A DNA stretch of 5,641 nt. Origin: Candidatus Bathyarchaeota archaeon. Its GTDB lineage: Archaea; Thermoproteota; Bathyarchaeia; Bathyarchaeales; Bathycorpusculaceae. Shown piece by piece: positions 1 to 5,598 of the stretch; within the stretch, counting starts at the first letter, position 1; each line of letters starts with the position of its first letter. The stretch covers positions 1-5,641 of the forward strand of contig JAOZHM010000102.1 of NCBI GenBank assembly GCA_026014845.1. Direction: 5' to 3'. Made by a program: the position numbers and the translations under genes. Under the pieces are notes generated by a model that ran no database searches, had not been told where the DNA came from, and worked only from the letters and a program-made list of their open reading frames with translations.

Positions 1-245
1 AAGGTTAAATCAATGCTTAATCTGCGCATATTTTCGGAGTCAGCAGTTTTACGTATGTAAAAGTGTTTTCCAACTTTCTCAAATTCTTGAGATACGTTGA
101 TAACCAAAACCGGCTGGTTTTCGACTATTATGTAGGCTGCACCGAAGACTAGGTTATGGTCGTAAACGTAGCTTTGTGTGTACTCTATTTTGGTCTCCCA
201 CACTGTTTCAAATGTTTTGCTGGCTCTTCGTAAAACGTCTGAAGA
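1..245 (-). CDS. Partial coding frame running off the left edge; possible family B DNA polymerase fragment, start unclear
   Basis: The minus-strand frame is open from the edge up to a TGA at 246-248 (81 codons), while the other two minus frames are broken several times. The translation has the composition of a folded protein: it contains VWETKIEYTQSYVYDHN, then FGAAYIIVENQPVLVI, then FEKVGKHFYIRKTADSEN. The pattern 'aromatic-E-x-x-I-x-[YF]-...-YD-x-x-L-x-x-G-x-x-Y' recalls the segment just before the 3'-5' exonuclease domain of archaeal family B DNA polymerases; this is from memory and is tentative. No ATG precedes the conserved part in frame except at 267-269, and the TGA lies between. A GTG at 201-203 could serve as a start but would cut into the coding-like sequence, and no Shine-Dalgarno motif precedes it. 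If it is a polymerase, the N-terminal hundred or so residues are missing, so this could be a truncated pseudogene or the downstream part of a split gene. That the frame is coding is fairly likely; its identity is uncertain. Confidence 0.45.
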
Positions 246-283
246 TCAAAGACTGCCAACTTTACACATAAAGAAACTGCTTA

Positions 284-290
284 GAAAAAC
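284..290 (-). terminator. Possible T-run terminator after the double-SIS gene
   Basis: On the minus strand a run of five T (GTTTTTC) lies about 15 nt past the TAA stop of the double-SIS gene, in a short spacer before the left-edge reading frame. Archaeal intrinsic termination often needs only a T-rich stretch without a strong hairpin, and no stable stem is evident here. The call is weak. Confidence 0.25.
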
Positions 291-304
291 CGCGCATTCT
301 AGTT

Positions 305-1468
305 TTATTGTGTAACAGAGTGATACCAACCGATCAAGTATTCTGGTAGCTTCAGCCCCCTTTCACCCAGTCTTTCAGCCAATTTAACTGGGAGAGGACT
401 TAAAACGTATGCTGCTCTCATGTAGAACCTCCTAGGTTGGCCTGGCTTAACTTCTTCTTCCAGAGTTATTTGGAAGTCTGACTTTTCGGCCAAAGTTGAC
501 TTCTTTGCGCCTGTGATTGCGAACACGATTCCGTTCAGTTTTTTGAAGATGTCACGCCAGATGATGACAGGCTTGGTTTCTCCAGAAAATGACACTAAGA
601 TCTCGAGATCTCCAGCTCTTGGATGCGGAGTATTCACGCCTCTGGCTATATAGAGGTTGTCTCCCAAGAAACCCTTGATGTGAAAGAGTCTTACGCCAGT
701 CATCTTTACAATTTCGTTCGCTGTGCCCTTGCCGCCTAGAAACACGTTGGTCCTTCTTTCCAGTATATCAATGATGTGAGTGTAGGTTTCTGACTGCACA
801 TTCGAATCAATTATGGACCCTAGCTTGGCGGATTCTTCCTCGCAAAGTCGAAACACTCCATCTACCTCTAGGTTTCGGAAGATCGCCTCGGTCATCATAG
901 ACAGAAGGAACAGGCTGCCTAACTCGAAGATGTCGCCCATGATGCCTATCTTGCTGTATTCAAAGGAGGGTTTGGATCTTCCTCGCCCTTTCAGCTTTAC
1001 TACATGACCGTGTTCGCGGACTATCTTGGCTAGTGGTGAGTTTACGTTAGATGTTATAAGTCCCATAGAAAACTTTGACGTTTTTTTGTCTTCAATATAC
1101 TTGGCTAGATCTTGCGCCATCGCTAGGGGATCATCGGAGAAGCCACTACCAGAGTTTATCAATAGCAGGGTTTTTTTGTATCGTCTTTCGAGCTCGGCTG
1201 CTGCATCGTACATGTTTTTCCCAGGAAAGCCTGGGTCGTCTGGGGTCAATACAACCTTGTTCCGCCAGCCTATGTGGCTCATTGCGATCTGGCTCATTGC
1301 AGCGTTCAAGGAGTACATTGACCTACCCGATCCTCCGCAGACAACGCAGTTTGCTGATTTTAGGTCTTCATACAGCAGCAGCAGTTTTTTCCTTTTAACG
1401 TTGAAAATGTTATCTCTAATCCTGTTAACGTATCCTATGTGGCTGACCTTGCTTTTGATTTCACTCAC
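305..1468 (-). CDS. Tandem double-SIS-domain protein, 6-phospho-3-hexuloisomerase-like in both halves
   Basis: The 387-residue protein is made of two SIS (sugar isomerase) domains. The first spans about residues 25-195, with a GGSGRS nucleotide/sugar-phosphate loop at 45-50, an NSGSG loop at 105-109, and a C-terminal helix MGDIFELGSLFLL (177-189) much like the MGTLFEL helix of PHI (HxlB). The second spans about 215-375, with GGKGTANE at 245-252, NTPHPRAGDLEILVSFSGET (279-298), which closely follows the PHI pattern TP..GDLL...SGSGET, and a STLAEKSD segment at 324-331. PHI enzymes interconvert 3-hexulose-6-phosphate and fructose-6-phosphate in the ribulose monophosphate pathway, which many archaea use to make pentoses. 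They are usually about 180-210 residues, so this one is about double length. The isomerase role is inferred; a regulatory sugar-phosphate-binding role or a bifunctional phosphoglucose/phosphomannose isomerase is possible. The second domain departs from the usual GxGxS loop (GKGTA). The start is GTG; a GAGG lies only 1 nt before it, too close to act normally, which fits the short leader implied by the upstream box A. No hexulose-phosphate synthase gene is nearby. Confidence 0.88.
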   Translation of the reverse strand: MSEIKSKVSHIGYVNRIRDNIFNVKRKKLLLLYEDLKSANCVVCGGSGRSMYSLNAAMSQIAMSHIGWRNKVVLTPDDPGFPGKNMYDAAAELERRYKKTLLLINSGSGFSDDPLAMAQDLAKYIEDKKTSKFSMGLITSNVNSPLAKIVREHGHVVKLKGRGRSKPSFEYSKIGIMGDIFELGSLFLLSMMTEAIFRNLEVDGVFRLCEEESAKLGSIIDSNVQSETYTHIIDILERRTNVFLGGKGTANEIVKMTGVRLFHIKGFLGDNLYIARGVNTPHPRAGDLEILVSFSGETKPVIIWRDIFKKLNGIVFAITGAKKSTLAEKSDFQITLEEEVKPGQPRRFYMRAAYVLSPLPVKLAERLGERGLKLPEYLIGWYHSVTQ

Positions 1469-1493
1469 ACCTCATTCAAGAATGAAACGTCAA

Positions 1494-1507
1494 CTATTTT
1501 ATATTTG
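1494..1507 (-). promoter_or_regulatory. Box A (TATA)-like promoter for the double-SIS gene
   Basis: The minus strand reads CAAATATAAAATAG, ending 25 nt before the GTG start. With the usual archaeal spacing of about 26 nt from box A centre to transcription start, the transcript would begin only around 6 nt before the start codon. That gives a nearly leaderless message and explains the lack of a properly spaced Shine-Dalgarno motif. It is the best-placed AT-rich element in the spacer. Confidence 0.5.
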
Positions 1508-1560
1508 TCTTGCGCGTGGATCTTCTTCTGAAACTTTGCACTTATTTGTATCTTGCCTGT

Positions 1561-1610
1561 CTTTTCTTTCTTTTTCTTTTAAGTTTTCTTTGTTTTTTCT
1601 TTTTCCACTT
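1561..1610 (-). repeat. Purine-rich (A/G) low-complexity tract upstream of the double-SIS promoter
   Basis: On the plus strand this is almost pure T and C, in repeated C-T3-5 units, interrupted by AAG at 1581-1583, a G at 1592 and CA at 1606-1607. The minus (coding-side) strand is therefore a run of GAAA/GAAAA units. It is simple sequence, not an exact tandem repeat. It lies about 60 nt upstream of the proposed box A and may be a leader, a protein-binding site or merely low-complexity spacer. Confidence 0.6.
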
Positions 1611-1735
1611 TGCGCGAATATCTTACACGCCCCAGAACTCTTACTCCTACTCTATTGTTGCATGTCTCCGCTTTAAATCCTCCTCAGTGCGCCCTAACCG
1701 CCGCCTCCAGCCATTCCAACTTCTTTCGAGCCCCG

Positions 1736-1768
1736 AAAAATCCATACACAGGCGCCTATATTAAAAAT
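1736..1768 (-). terminator. Likely T-rich terminator region of the ECF operon
   Basis: Two minus-strand T-runs follow the ecfT stop: ATTTTTAA at 1761-1768, about 8 nt past the TAA, and a run of five T at 1736-1740 (GGATTTTTCGG context). A six-base palindrome GGCGCC sits between them (1751-1756). T-rich stretches right after a stop are typical of archaeal transcription ends; no strong hairpin is visible. Confidence 0.35.
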
Positions 1769-1776
1769 CTTGCGGT

Positions 1777-2571
1777 TTAAGAAAAGCTTCCCAAAAGCTC
1801 ATTTAGAGATGGAATTCCAAAGAATAGACGGATGTAAATTGCGACTGCTAAAATTAAGATAGTGACGGCTATCAAGACGAAGTCGCCTCTATGCATTTTA
1901 AGCACGTACAGGTTTGTGCGGTTTTCGGTTGCTCCCCATGCGCGGGACTCCATGGCTTCGGCCAATTCCAAGCTTCTGCGAATTGCACTCACAATTAGGG
2001 GTATGAGAATTGGAATGTAATTTCTAATTCGTTTCAAAAAATTTCCACGTTCAAGCTCTAGACCTCTCGCTTTCTGGGCATCCATAATTGTTTGGGCTTC
2101 TTCGGCTAGAACAGGGACAAATCGTACTGCGGTTGTGAAGGCGAAACAGAACTCGTAAGGAATACGTGTTTGTTCTAGGGCTAAACCTAGATGGTCTGGT
2201 GATGTGGTTAGGAAGAAAACGGAGAAGGATTCAATAAGGACTATGAAGCGTAAAGTCATGGCAGAGGCATATTCCAAATAATAGGCTGGATCTACGTAAC
2301 CAGCGCCAATAAATGAAAAGATAAAGTTGGTTGAGAAAATTATTGTAGCCAGGAATGCTGCTCCGCGCATGGAACGAAGCCATTGACGTTGGACACCAGC
2401 CAAAATGACGAATGGAACTTGTATCAAGAATAGTATTATTAAGGGTAGTAGTTCCCAAAAGATTATTGCAGCTACAAAAATTGCGCAAACATAGATAAAT
2501 TTTATTCTTGGGTCCAGGTTGTGAATGGGAGAGTAAACCCTTCGAAATTTGAGGCCGTCAAAAACGCTCAT
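1777..2571 (-). CDS. ecfT: ECF transporter transmembrane coupling protein EcfT
   Basis: This 264-residue membrane protein is the scaffold of an energy-coupling factor (ECF) vitamin/metal transporter in the cytoplasmic membrane. It passes ATPase movement to a substrate-binding S subunit. It opens with the family-typical SPIHNLDPRIKF (14-25), followed by hydrophobic spans at about 24-60, 71-90, 103-122 and 230-250. The two coupling helices carry the expected short motifs: QKARGLELERGN (166-177, ARG at 168-170) and AMESRAWGA (206-214); the Arg-containing motifs dock into the two ATPases. Length is normal for the family (about 250-270). The ATG overlaps the TGA of the preceding ATPase gene by 4 nt (ATGA), so translation is probably coupled. 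It is the last gene of the operon, and no S-component gene follows. The CbiQ/BioN/EcfT group is certain; the substrate cannot be read from it. Confidence 0.94.
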   Translation of the reverse strand: MSVFDGLKFRRVYSPIHNLDPRIKFIYVCAIFVAAIIFWELLPLIILFLIQVPFVILAGVQRQWLRSMRGAAFLATIIFSTNFIFSFIGAGYVDPAYYLEYASAMTLRFIVLIESFSVFFLTTSPDHLGLALEQTRIPYEFCFAFTTAVRFVPVLAEEAQTIMDAQKARGLELERGNFLKRIRNYIPILIPLIVSAIRRSLELAEAMESRAWGATENRTNLYVLKMHRGDFVLIAVTILILAVAIYIRLFFGIPSLNELLGSFS

Positions 2572-3392
2572 TTTGCTTTCGCTTCCAACAGATTGAGCAG
2601 TTTTTCCCTTGCCTTATAAACGTCAATGACTTCTTTGGGGAGTTGAAAATCGGATAGTTGTAGGAAGATTTGAGTTATCTGTGGTGGTACAATTGATGCT
2701 TGGGTTAAGATTTCAGGGTTTGTAAGCACTTTTCGTGCTTCACCATCAGCTACTATTCTTCCTTTCCGCATTAACAGAATTCTTGGGCTACATTCAGCCA
2801 CGAACTCCACATCGTGCGTAACAATGATTACGGTTTTTCTTTGAGCTTTCATTTGTAAGATGAACTGAAGAAGTTTCTCTTTTTGCCTGTAGTCTTGCCC
2901 TATGGTTGGTTCATCTAACATCAAAATTTTTGGGTTCCATGCTAAAACTGAAGCTAAGGCTACACGTTTCCTTTCTCCACCGCTGAGCATGAAGGGTGAG
3001 GTTTTTCTATATTTTGTTAAGTCTAAAAGGTTTAGAGCCCATGTCAGTCGCCTTTTTATTATTTTTTCTTTGAATCCAAAATTCTTTAGTGCAAAAGCTA
3101 TTTCTTCCTCAACTGTTTCGCTGAAGAGCTGATGATCCGGGTTTTGGAAGACGAATCCAACATTTCTGGCTAGGGTTGCGACGCTAACTTTTGTTGTGTT
3201 CACTCCGTCAATATGCACGGTTCCTGTGGTCGGCTTTAGAAGTCCGTTAAAGTGTTTAACTAGAGTTGTTTTCCCAGCGCCATTTTCTCCCATTATGGCT
3301 ACAAACTCACCGTTTTTGATTGTCAAGGATACTCCTTTTAATGCTTCTACATCGTTTGGATACGTGAAGTAAACGTTTTTGGCTTCAATCAT
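2568..3392 (-). CDS. ecfA2: ECF transporter ATPase subunit (EcfA2-like)
   Basis: This 274-residue ABC ATPase is cytoplasmic and forms a heterodimer with the neighbouring ATPase to drive the ECF transporter. Motifs in order: A-loop tyrosine in YFTYPN (8-13), Walker A GENGAGKTT (35-43), Q-loop VFQNPDHQLF (81-90, the NPD/E-x-QLF form typical of ECF/CbiO ATPases), signature LSGGERKR (136-143), Walker B ILMLDEP (156-162) and switch histidine H193 (VTHD). All catalytic residues are present. The D-loop region reads TIGQD instead of the common AGLD form. The C-terminal extension after about residue 215 is normal for EcfA. Its ATG overlaps the TGA of the upstream ATPase gene by 4 nt, and a GGAGG lies 13 nt before the start, inside that gene and rather distant. 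The A2 label is based on order (second of two) and on the D-loop type, by analogy with the A1-A2-T order of Bacillus; it is less certain than the family call. Confidence 0.93.
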   Translation of the reverse strand: MIEAKNVYFTYPNDVEALKGVSLTIKNGEFVAIMGENGAGKTTLVKHFNGLLKPTTGTVHIDGVNTTKVSVATLARNVGFVFQNPDHQLFSETVEEEIAFALKNFGFKEKIIKRRLTWALNLLDLTKYRKTSPFMLSGGERKRVALASVLAWNPKILMLDEPTIGQDYRQKEKLLQFILQMKAQRKTVIIVTHDVEFVAECSPRILLMRKGRIVADGEARKVLTNPEILTQASIVPPQITQIFLQLSDFQLPKEVIDVYKAREKLLNLLEAKAK

Positions 3393-4240
3393 TGGTTTTT
3401 TAGAGCCTCCCTTAGCATGGCTGCCATTTCATCTGAAGACAACGGGATCGTGTTGCTGAGGCTTACTCTGTCTTTCTGGAGTATCTGGTATAGGCGTGTT
3501 GGCTTTGGAATTCCTACTCCGATTAGGCGGGCTTCTTCAGAGCCTAAAATTTTTCGGGGGTCTCCGTCGAGAGCGATCTTTCCATCGTCCATTACGATGA
3601 TGTGATTTGCGTATCTTGCGGTTAAGTCAAGTCTGTGCTCAACAAGCACTACTGTGATTCGGAGCTTTCTGTTTAAATCGTAAATGACTTCAAATATTTT
3701 CTTTGCACCCAACGGGTCGAGGAAGGATGTTGGCTCGTCTAGAACTATTATTTCTGGTTGCATGGCTAAAACAGACGCAATTGCTACACGTTGTTGTTGT
3801 CCGCCTGAAAGTTCGTGGGGGGCTCTTTCCCTTATGTCATATATTCCCGTTAGGTTGAGTGCCCAGTCCACCCTCTTTCGCATTTCTTCTCTTGGGACCC
3901 CGAGGTTTTCAAGTCCGAATGCCACGTCCTTTTCTACAGACAGCGCGAAAAGCTGGTTTTCCGGATTTTGGAATACAAGTCCTACATTTTTTGCCATTTC
4001 ATAGATTGGTTGTTCGGAAATTCTAAGTCCTGCGACCGTTATTTCGCCTTTTAGTTCACCTTGGTAGAAGTGTGGGATTAATCCGTTAAAGCATCGGCAG
4101 AGTGTTGTTTTTCCACATCCGCTCGGGCCTGTGATTAGTACGAATTCTCCTTTCTCAATTTTTATGGAAACGTCTCTAATTGACGGTTTTGTTCCACTGG
4201 GATAAGTGTATGTGAGGTTTTCTGTTTTTATTATTGACAT
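3389..4240 (-). CDS. ecfA1: ECF transporter ATPase subunit (EcfA1-like)
   Basis: This 283-residue ABC ATPase is the first of the pair in the ECF module. Motifs: A-loop tyrosine within TYTYPSG (10-16), Walker A GPSGCGKTT (38-46), Q-loop VFQNPENQLF (89-98), signature LSGGQQQR (144-151), Walker B IIVLDEP (164-170) with D-loop SFLDP (172-176), and switch histidine H202 (VEHR). The sequence FNGLIPHFYQGELKG (51-65) after Walker A is typical of the CbiO/EcfA1 branch. Both this and the partner ATPase keep complete catalytic motifs, so the dimer should have two competent sites. The ATG start lies 39 nt after the DHH gene's stop; no clear Shine-Dalgarno motif precedes it. The spacer has no obvious promoter, so the module may be read through from the DUF3194-DHH genes; a weak TTTTAAAG element near 4317-4325, inside the DHH gene, is the only candidate internal promoter. 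Confidence 0.93.
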   Translation of the reverse strand: MSIIKTENLTYTYPSGTKPSIRDVSIKIEKGEFVLITGPSGCGKTTLCRCFNGLIPHFYQGELKGEITVAGLRISEQPIYEMAKNVGLVFQNPENQLFALSVEKDVAFGLENLGVPREEMRKRVDWALNLTGIYDIRERAPHELSGGQQQRVAIASVLAMQPEIIVLDEPTSFLDPLGAKKIFEVIYDLNRKLRITVVLVEHRLDLTARYANHIIVMDDGKIALDGDPRKILGSEEARLIGVGIPKPTRLYQILQKDRVSLSNTIPLSSDEMAAMLREALKNQ

Positions 4241-4279
4241 GCTGTTGGTGCCTGCCTATTTGTAAGCGGGTTCATTTTC

Positions 4280-5290
4280 TCATTTAAGAGTAGCTACTTG
4301 ATTTTTGGTTAACTTTTCCTTTAAAAGTCGTAAACAACGCTTAAACACGGTTTGAATGTCTCCTGCTCCGTTCACTCCGGCGGCTGTGGAATGTCCACCA
4401 CCCATGCCATGCAGATGTTCCCCTAGGGGTCTAGCTATATCCTTGCCAAGGTGGATGCCTGTCTTTTTGTAAAATTCGCGGGCTGCACGCAAACTGACTT
4501 CTAGATTTTCATTTTTCTGTCCAGCCACAACTGCGACATGAGCCCCTAATTCGATTATCGCCCGTGCTGCTGAGGCTTGGTAGGCGCTGACGTGTGAAAA
4601 CGCAATGATCCATTCGCTGATTCTAACGAGTTTGATTCTTCTGGAGGCTTTTAATCTTGCAACGCGTTCTGGAAATTCCATGGGGAGTGAGAGCAGAGAC
4701 ATCGTCTCTTGGGCATTTATTCCAGTGTCAACTAGTTCTGCGACTTTTTTCAGTGTGGATGAGTTGGCTATGATGAAGTGGCGTGTGTCAAAGGCTATGC
4801 CTAAAAACAGTGCTTTTGCCTCGTTTTCGCCTAATTTAACGTCAGTCTGCTTATAGAAGTCGTAGACGATTTCACATGTTGAGGAGGCTTCTTCGTTTGT
4901 TATGTATAGTTTTGCTAGTTGTTGTGTTTCTGGGTGGGGTGCGTGATGGTCAATGACTATGATTGGCGCTTTTGAGGTTTTCACTTTCTGAGCTAGATTA
5001 TTTAGTTGTTGGATTGTGTTGGTGTCTAATAGGATTGTCACGTCAGAATTTTCCACGCTGGGTCGTGTTTCCACTTTTACGGGTAAATGTTTGAGTAGAT
5101 GTTTTGAAAGTCGGCTTATTCCGTGAGCTGCTCCAATCTTAACTTCAAGATTGGGTTTAAAATGTTTTAGTAGGCTTTTGAAGGCGTAGGCTGAACAGAT
5201 AGCGTCTGGGTCAGCGTTGTGGTGACATAATAAAACCGCAACTTTAGCATCTGATTCATGTAGGATTTTGGTTATTTCTTCGAATGACAT
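4280..5290 (-). CDS. DHH/DHHA1 family phosphoesterase (RecJ/NrnA-like)
   Basis: This 336-residue protein has an N-terminal DHH catalytic domain and a C-terminal DHHA1 substrate-binding domain. Metal-binding motifs: I, HHNADPDA (23-30); II, LLDT (87-90, D89); III, DHH (114-116, in VIDHHAPHP); IV, D168 in GIAFDTRH. The DHHA1 domain carries R268 in the SLRAAREF stretch and the glycine motif GGGHSTAAG (297-305). Proteins of this size act on short oligonucleotides (nanoRNase), pAp or cyclic dinucleotides, or are RecJ-like; it is shorter than full RecJ and than archaeal GAN proteins, which argues for an NrnA-like activity. The exact substrate cannot be told from sequence. All expected metal ligands are present. 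Its ATG lies inside the end of the DUF3194 gene (19-nt overlap), with AAGGGA just upstream, so the two are very likely co-transcribed and translationally coupled. This pairing recurs in archaeal prefoldin-beta clusters. Confidence 0.93.
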   Translation of the reverse strand: MSFEEITKILHESDAKVAVLLCHHNADPDAICSAYAFKSLLKHFKPNLEVKIGAAHGISRLSKHLLKHLPVKVETRPSVENSDVTILLDTNTIQQLNNLAQKVKTSKAPIIVIDHHAPHPETQQLAKLYITNEEASSTCEIVYDFYKQTDVKLGENEAKALFLGIAFDTRHFIIANSSTLKKVAELVDTGINAQETMSLLSLPMEFPERVARLKASRRIKLVRISEWIIAFSHVSAYQASAARAIIELGAHVAVVAGQKNENLEVSLRAAREFYKKTGIHLGKDIARPLGEHLHGMGGGHSTAAGVNGAGDIQTVFKRCLRLLKEKLTKNQVATLK

Positions 5291-5571
5291 TTCAGTTCCC
5301 TTAAGTAATTTTCAGCTGAGGTGAAAGCTTCTTTTATTGCTTCGTCAACAAGCTTTTGCACGTTAAAATCTTTCATTAGCGGTGATAGCGAAACGTCAAC
5401 GTCAACCGTGAGCCTCACAGGTTTTGTTCCTTCCGTTTCTACACTTATGTTTAGGGCTTCTATTCTTTTCGGAGAAAGCTTCGATAAAACGTATTCTCTG
5501 GCAGTTTTTTCCACAATTGAGCAGAGTTCTTCAACTTGTTCGCTTTTCAGCTCTGGTATCCCTATTTCCAC
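5272..5571 (-). CDS. DUF3194 family protein (archaeal, unknown function)
   Basis: A 99-residue soluble protein with no signal peptide or membrane segment. It starts with the characteristic IPELKSEQVEELCSIVEK helix (4-21), followed by a beta-rich middle with LTVDVDVSLSPL (54-65) and a C-terminal helix ending in YLRELK (89-94). Length and pattern match DUF3194, a small archaeal family usually found next to prefoldin beta and the KEOPS subunit Pcc1; its biochemical role is not known to me. The start is GTG, chosen because GGGGGA (5577-5582) sits 5 nt upstream as a Shine-Dalgarno-like site and because the IPEL helix follows at once; the frame has no better start before the TAG at 5599-5601. It overlaps the DHH phosphoesterase gene by 19 nt. 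Confidence 0.85.
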   Translation of the reverse strand: MEIGIPELKSEQVEELCSIVEKTAREYVLSKLSPKRIEALNISVETEGTKPVRLTVDVDVSLSPLMKDFNVQKLVDEAIKEAFTSAENYLRELKCHSKK

Positions 5572-5576
5572 AATTT

Positions 5577-5582
5577 TCCCCC
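5577..5582 (-). promoter_or_regulatory. Shine-Dalgarno-like site for the DUF3194 gene
   Basis: The minus strand reads GGGGGA, 5 nt before the GTG at 5571. It supports the GTG as the real start, since no ATG is available in frame. Confidence 0.45.
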
Positions 5583-5598
5583 AGAAACGTTTTTGAGG

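Larger units (their letters stand above)
1469..1776. other. 308-nt intergenic region between ecfT and the double-SIS gene
   Basis: No convincing gene lies here. In minus-strand order it holds T-runs after ecfT, then a GC-richer patch (about 1640-1760), then a purine-rich tract (1561-1610), then the box A at 1494-1507. A second box A-like element, GGATTTAAAG (minus, 1671-1680), could start a transcript with a leader of about 180 nt. A 33-codon minus-strand frame including its stop (1647-1745, ATG to TAG, 32 residues rich in Arg, Trp and Glu) has no ribosome binding site and no recognisable family, so I do not call it a gene. No tRNA-like cloverleaf or box C/D arrangement was seen. Confidence 0.6.

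Noticed and set aside
246..248. TGA as a recoded (selenocysteine) codon
   Set aside because: No hairpin resembling a SECIS element was seen nearby, and the position is six codons from a doubtful start; a broken or wrongly started gene is simpler.
1026..1676. Plus-strand 216-residue open frame
   Set aside because: It is antisense to the double-SIS gene and then runs into the pyrimidine-rich spacer, giving long Ser/Leu/Phe runs with no domain signature; a shadow of the real gene.
1647..1745. 32-residue minus-strand ORF (ATG to TAG) after ecfT
   Set aside because: No ribosome binding site, no correctly spaced promoter and no recognisable family; kept only as a note on the intergenic region.
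2231..2488. Minus-strand 85-residue frame inside ecfT
   Set aside because: It lies in another frame of a clear EcfT gene and its translation shows no family features.
4289..4298. Perfect 10-bp palindrome AGTAGCTACT
   Set aside because: It lies within the last codons of the DHH gene; palindromes of this length are expected a few times by chance in a window this size, and it has no following T-run as a terminator.
5321..5596. Plus-strand 91-residue frame opposite DUF3194
   Set aside because: Antisense shadow; Ser/Thr/Phe-rich translation, while the minus strand matches a known archaeal family.
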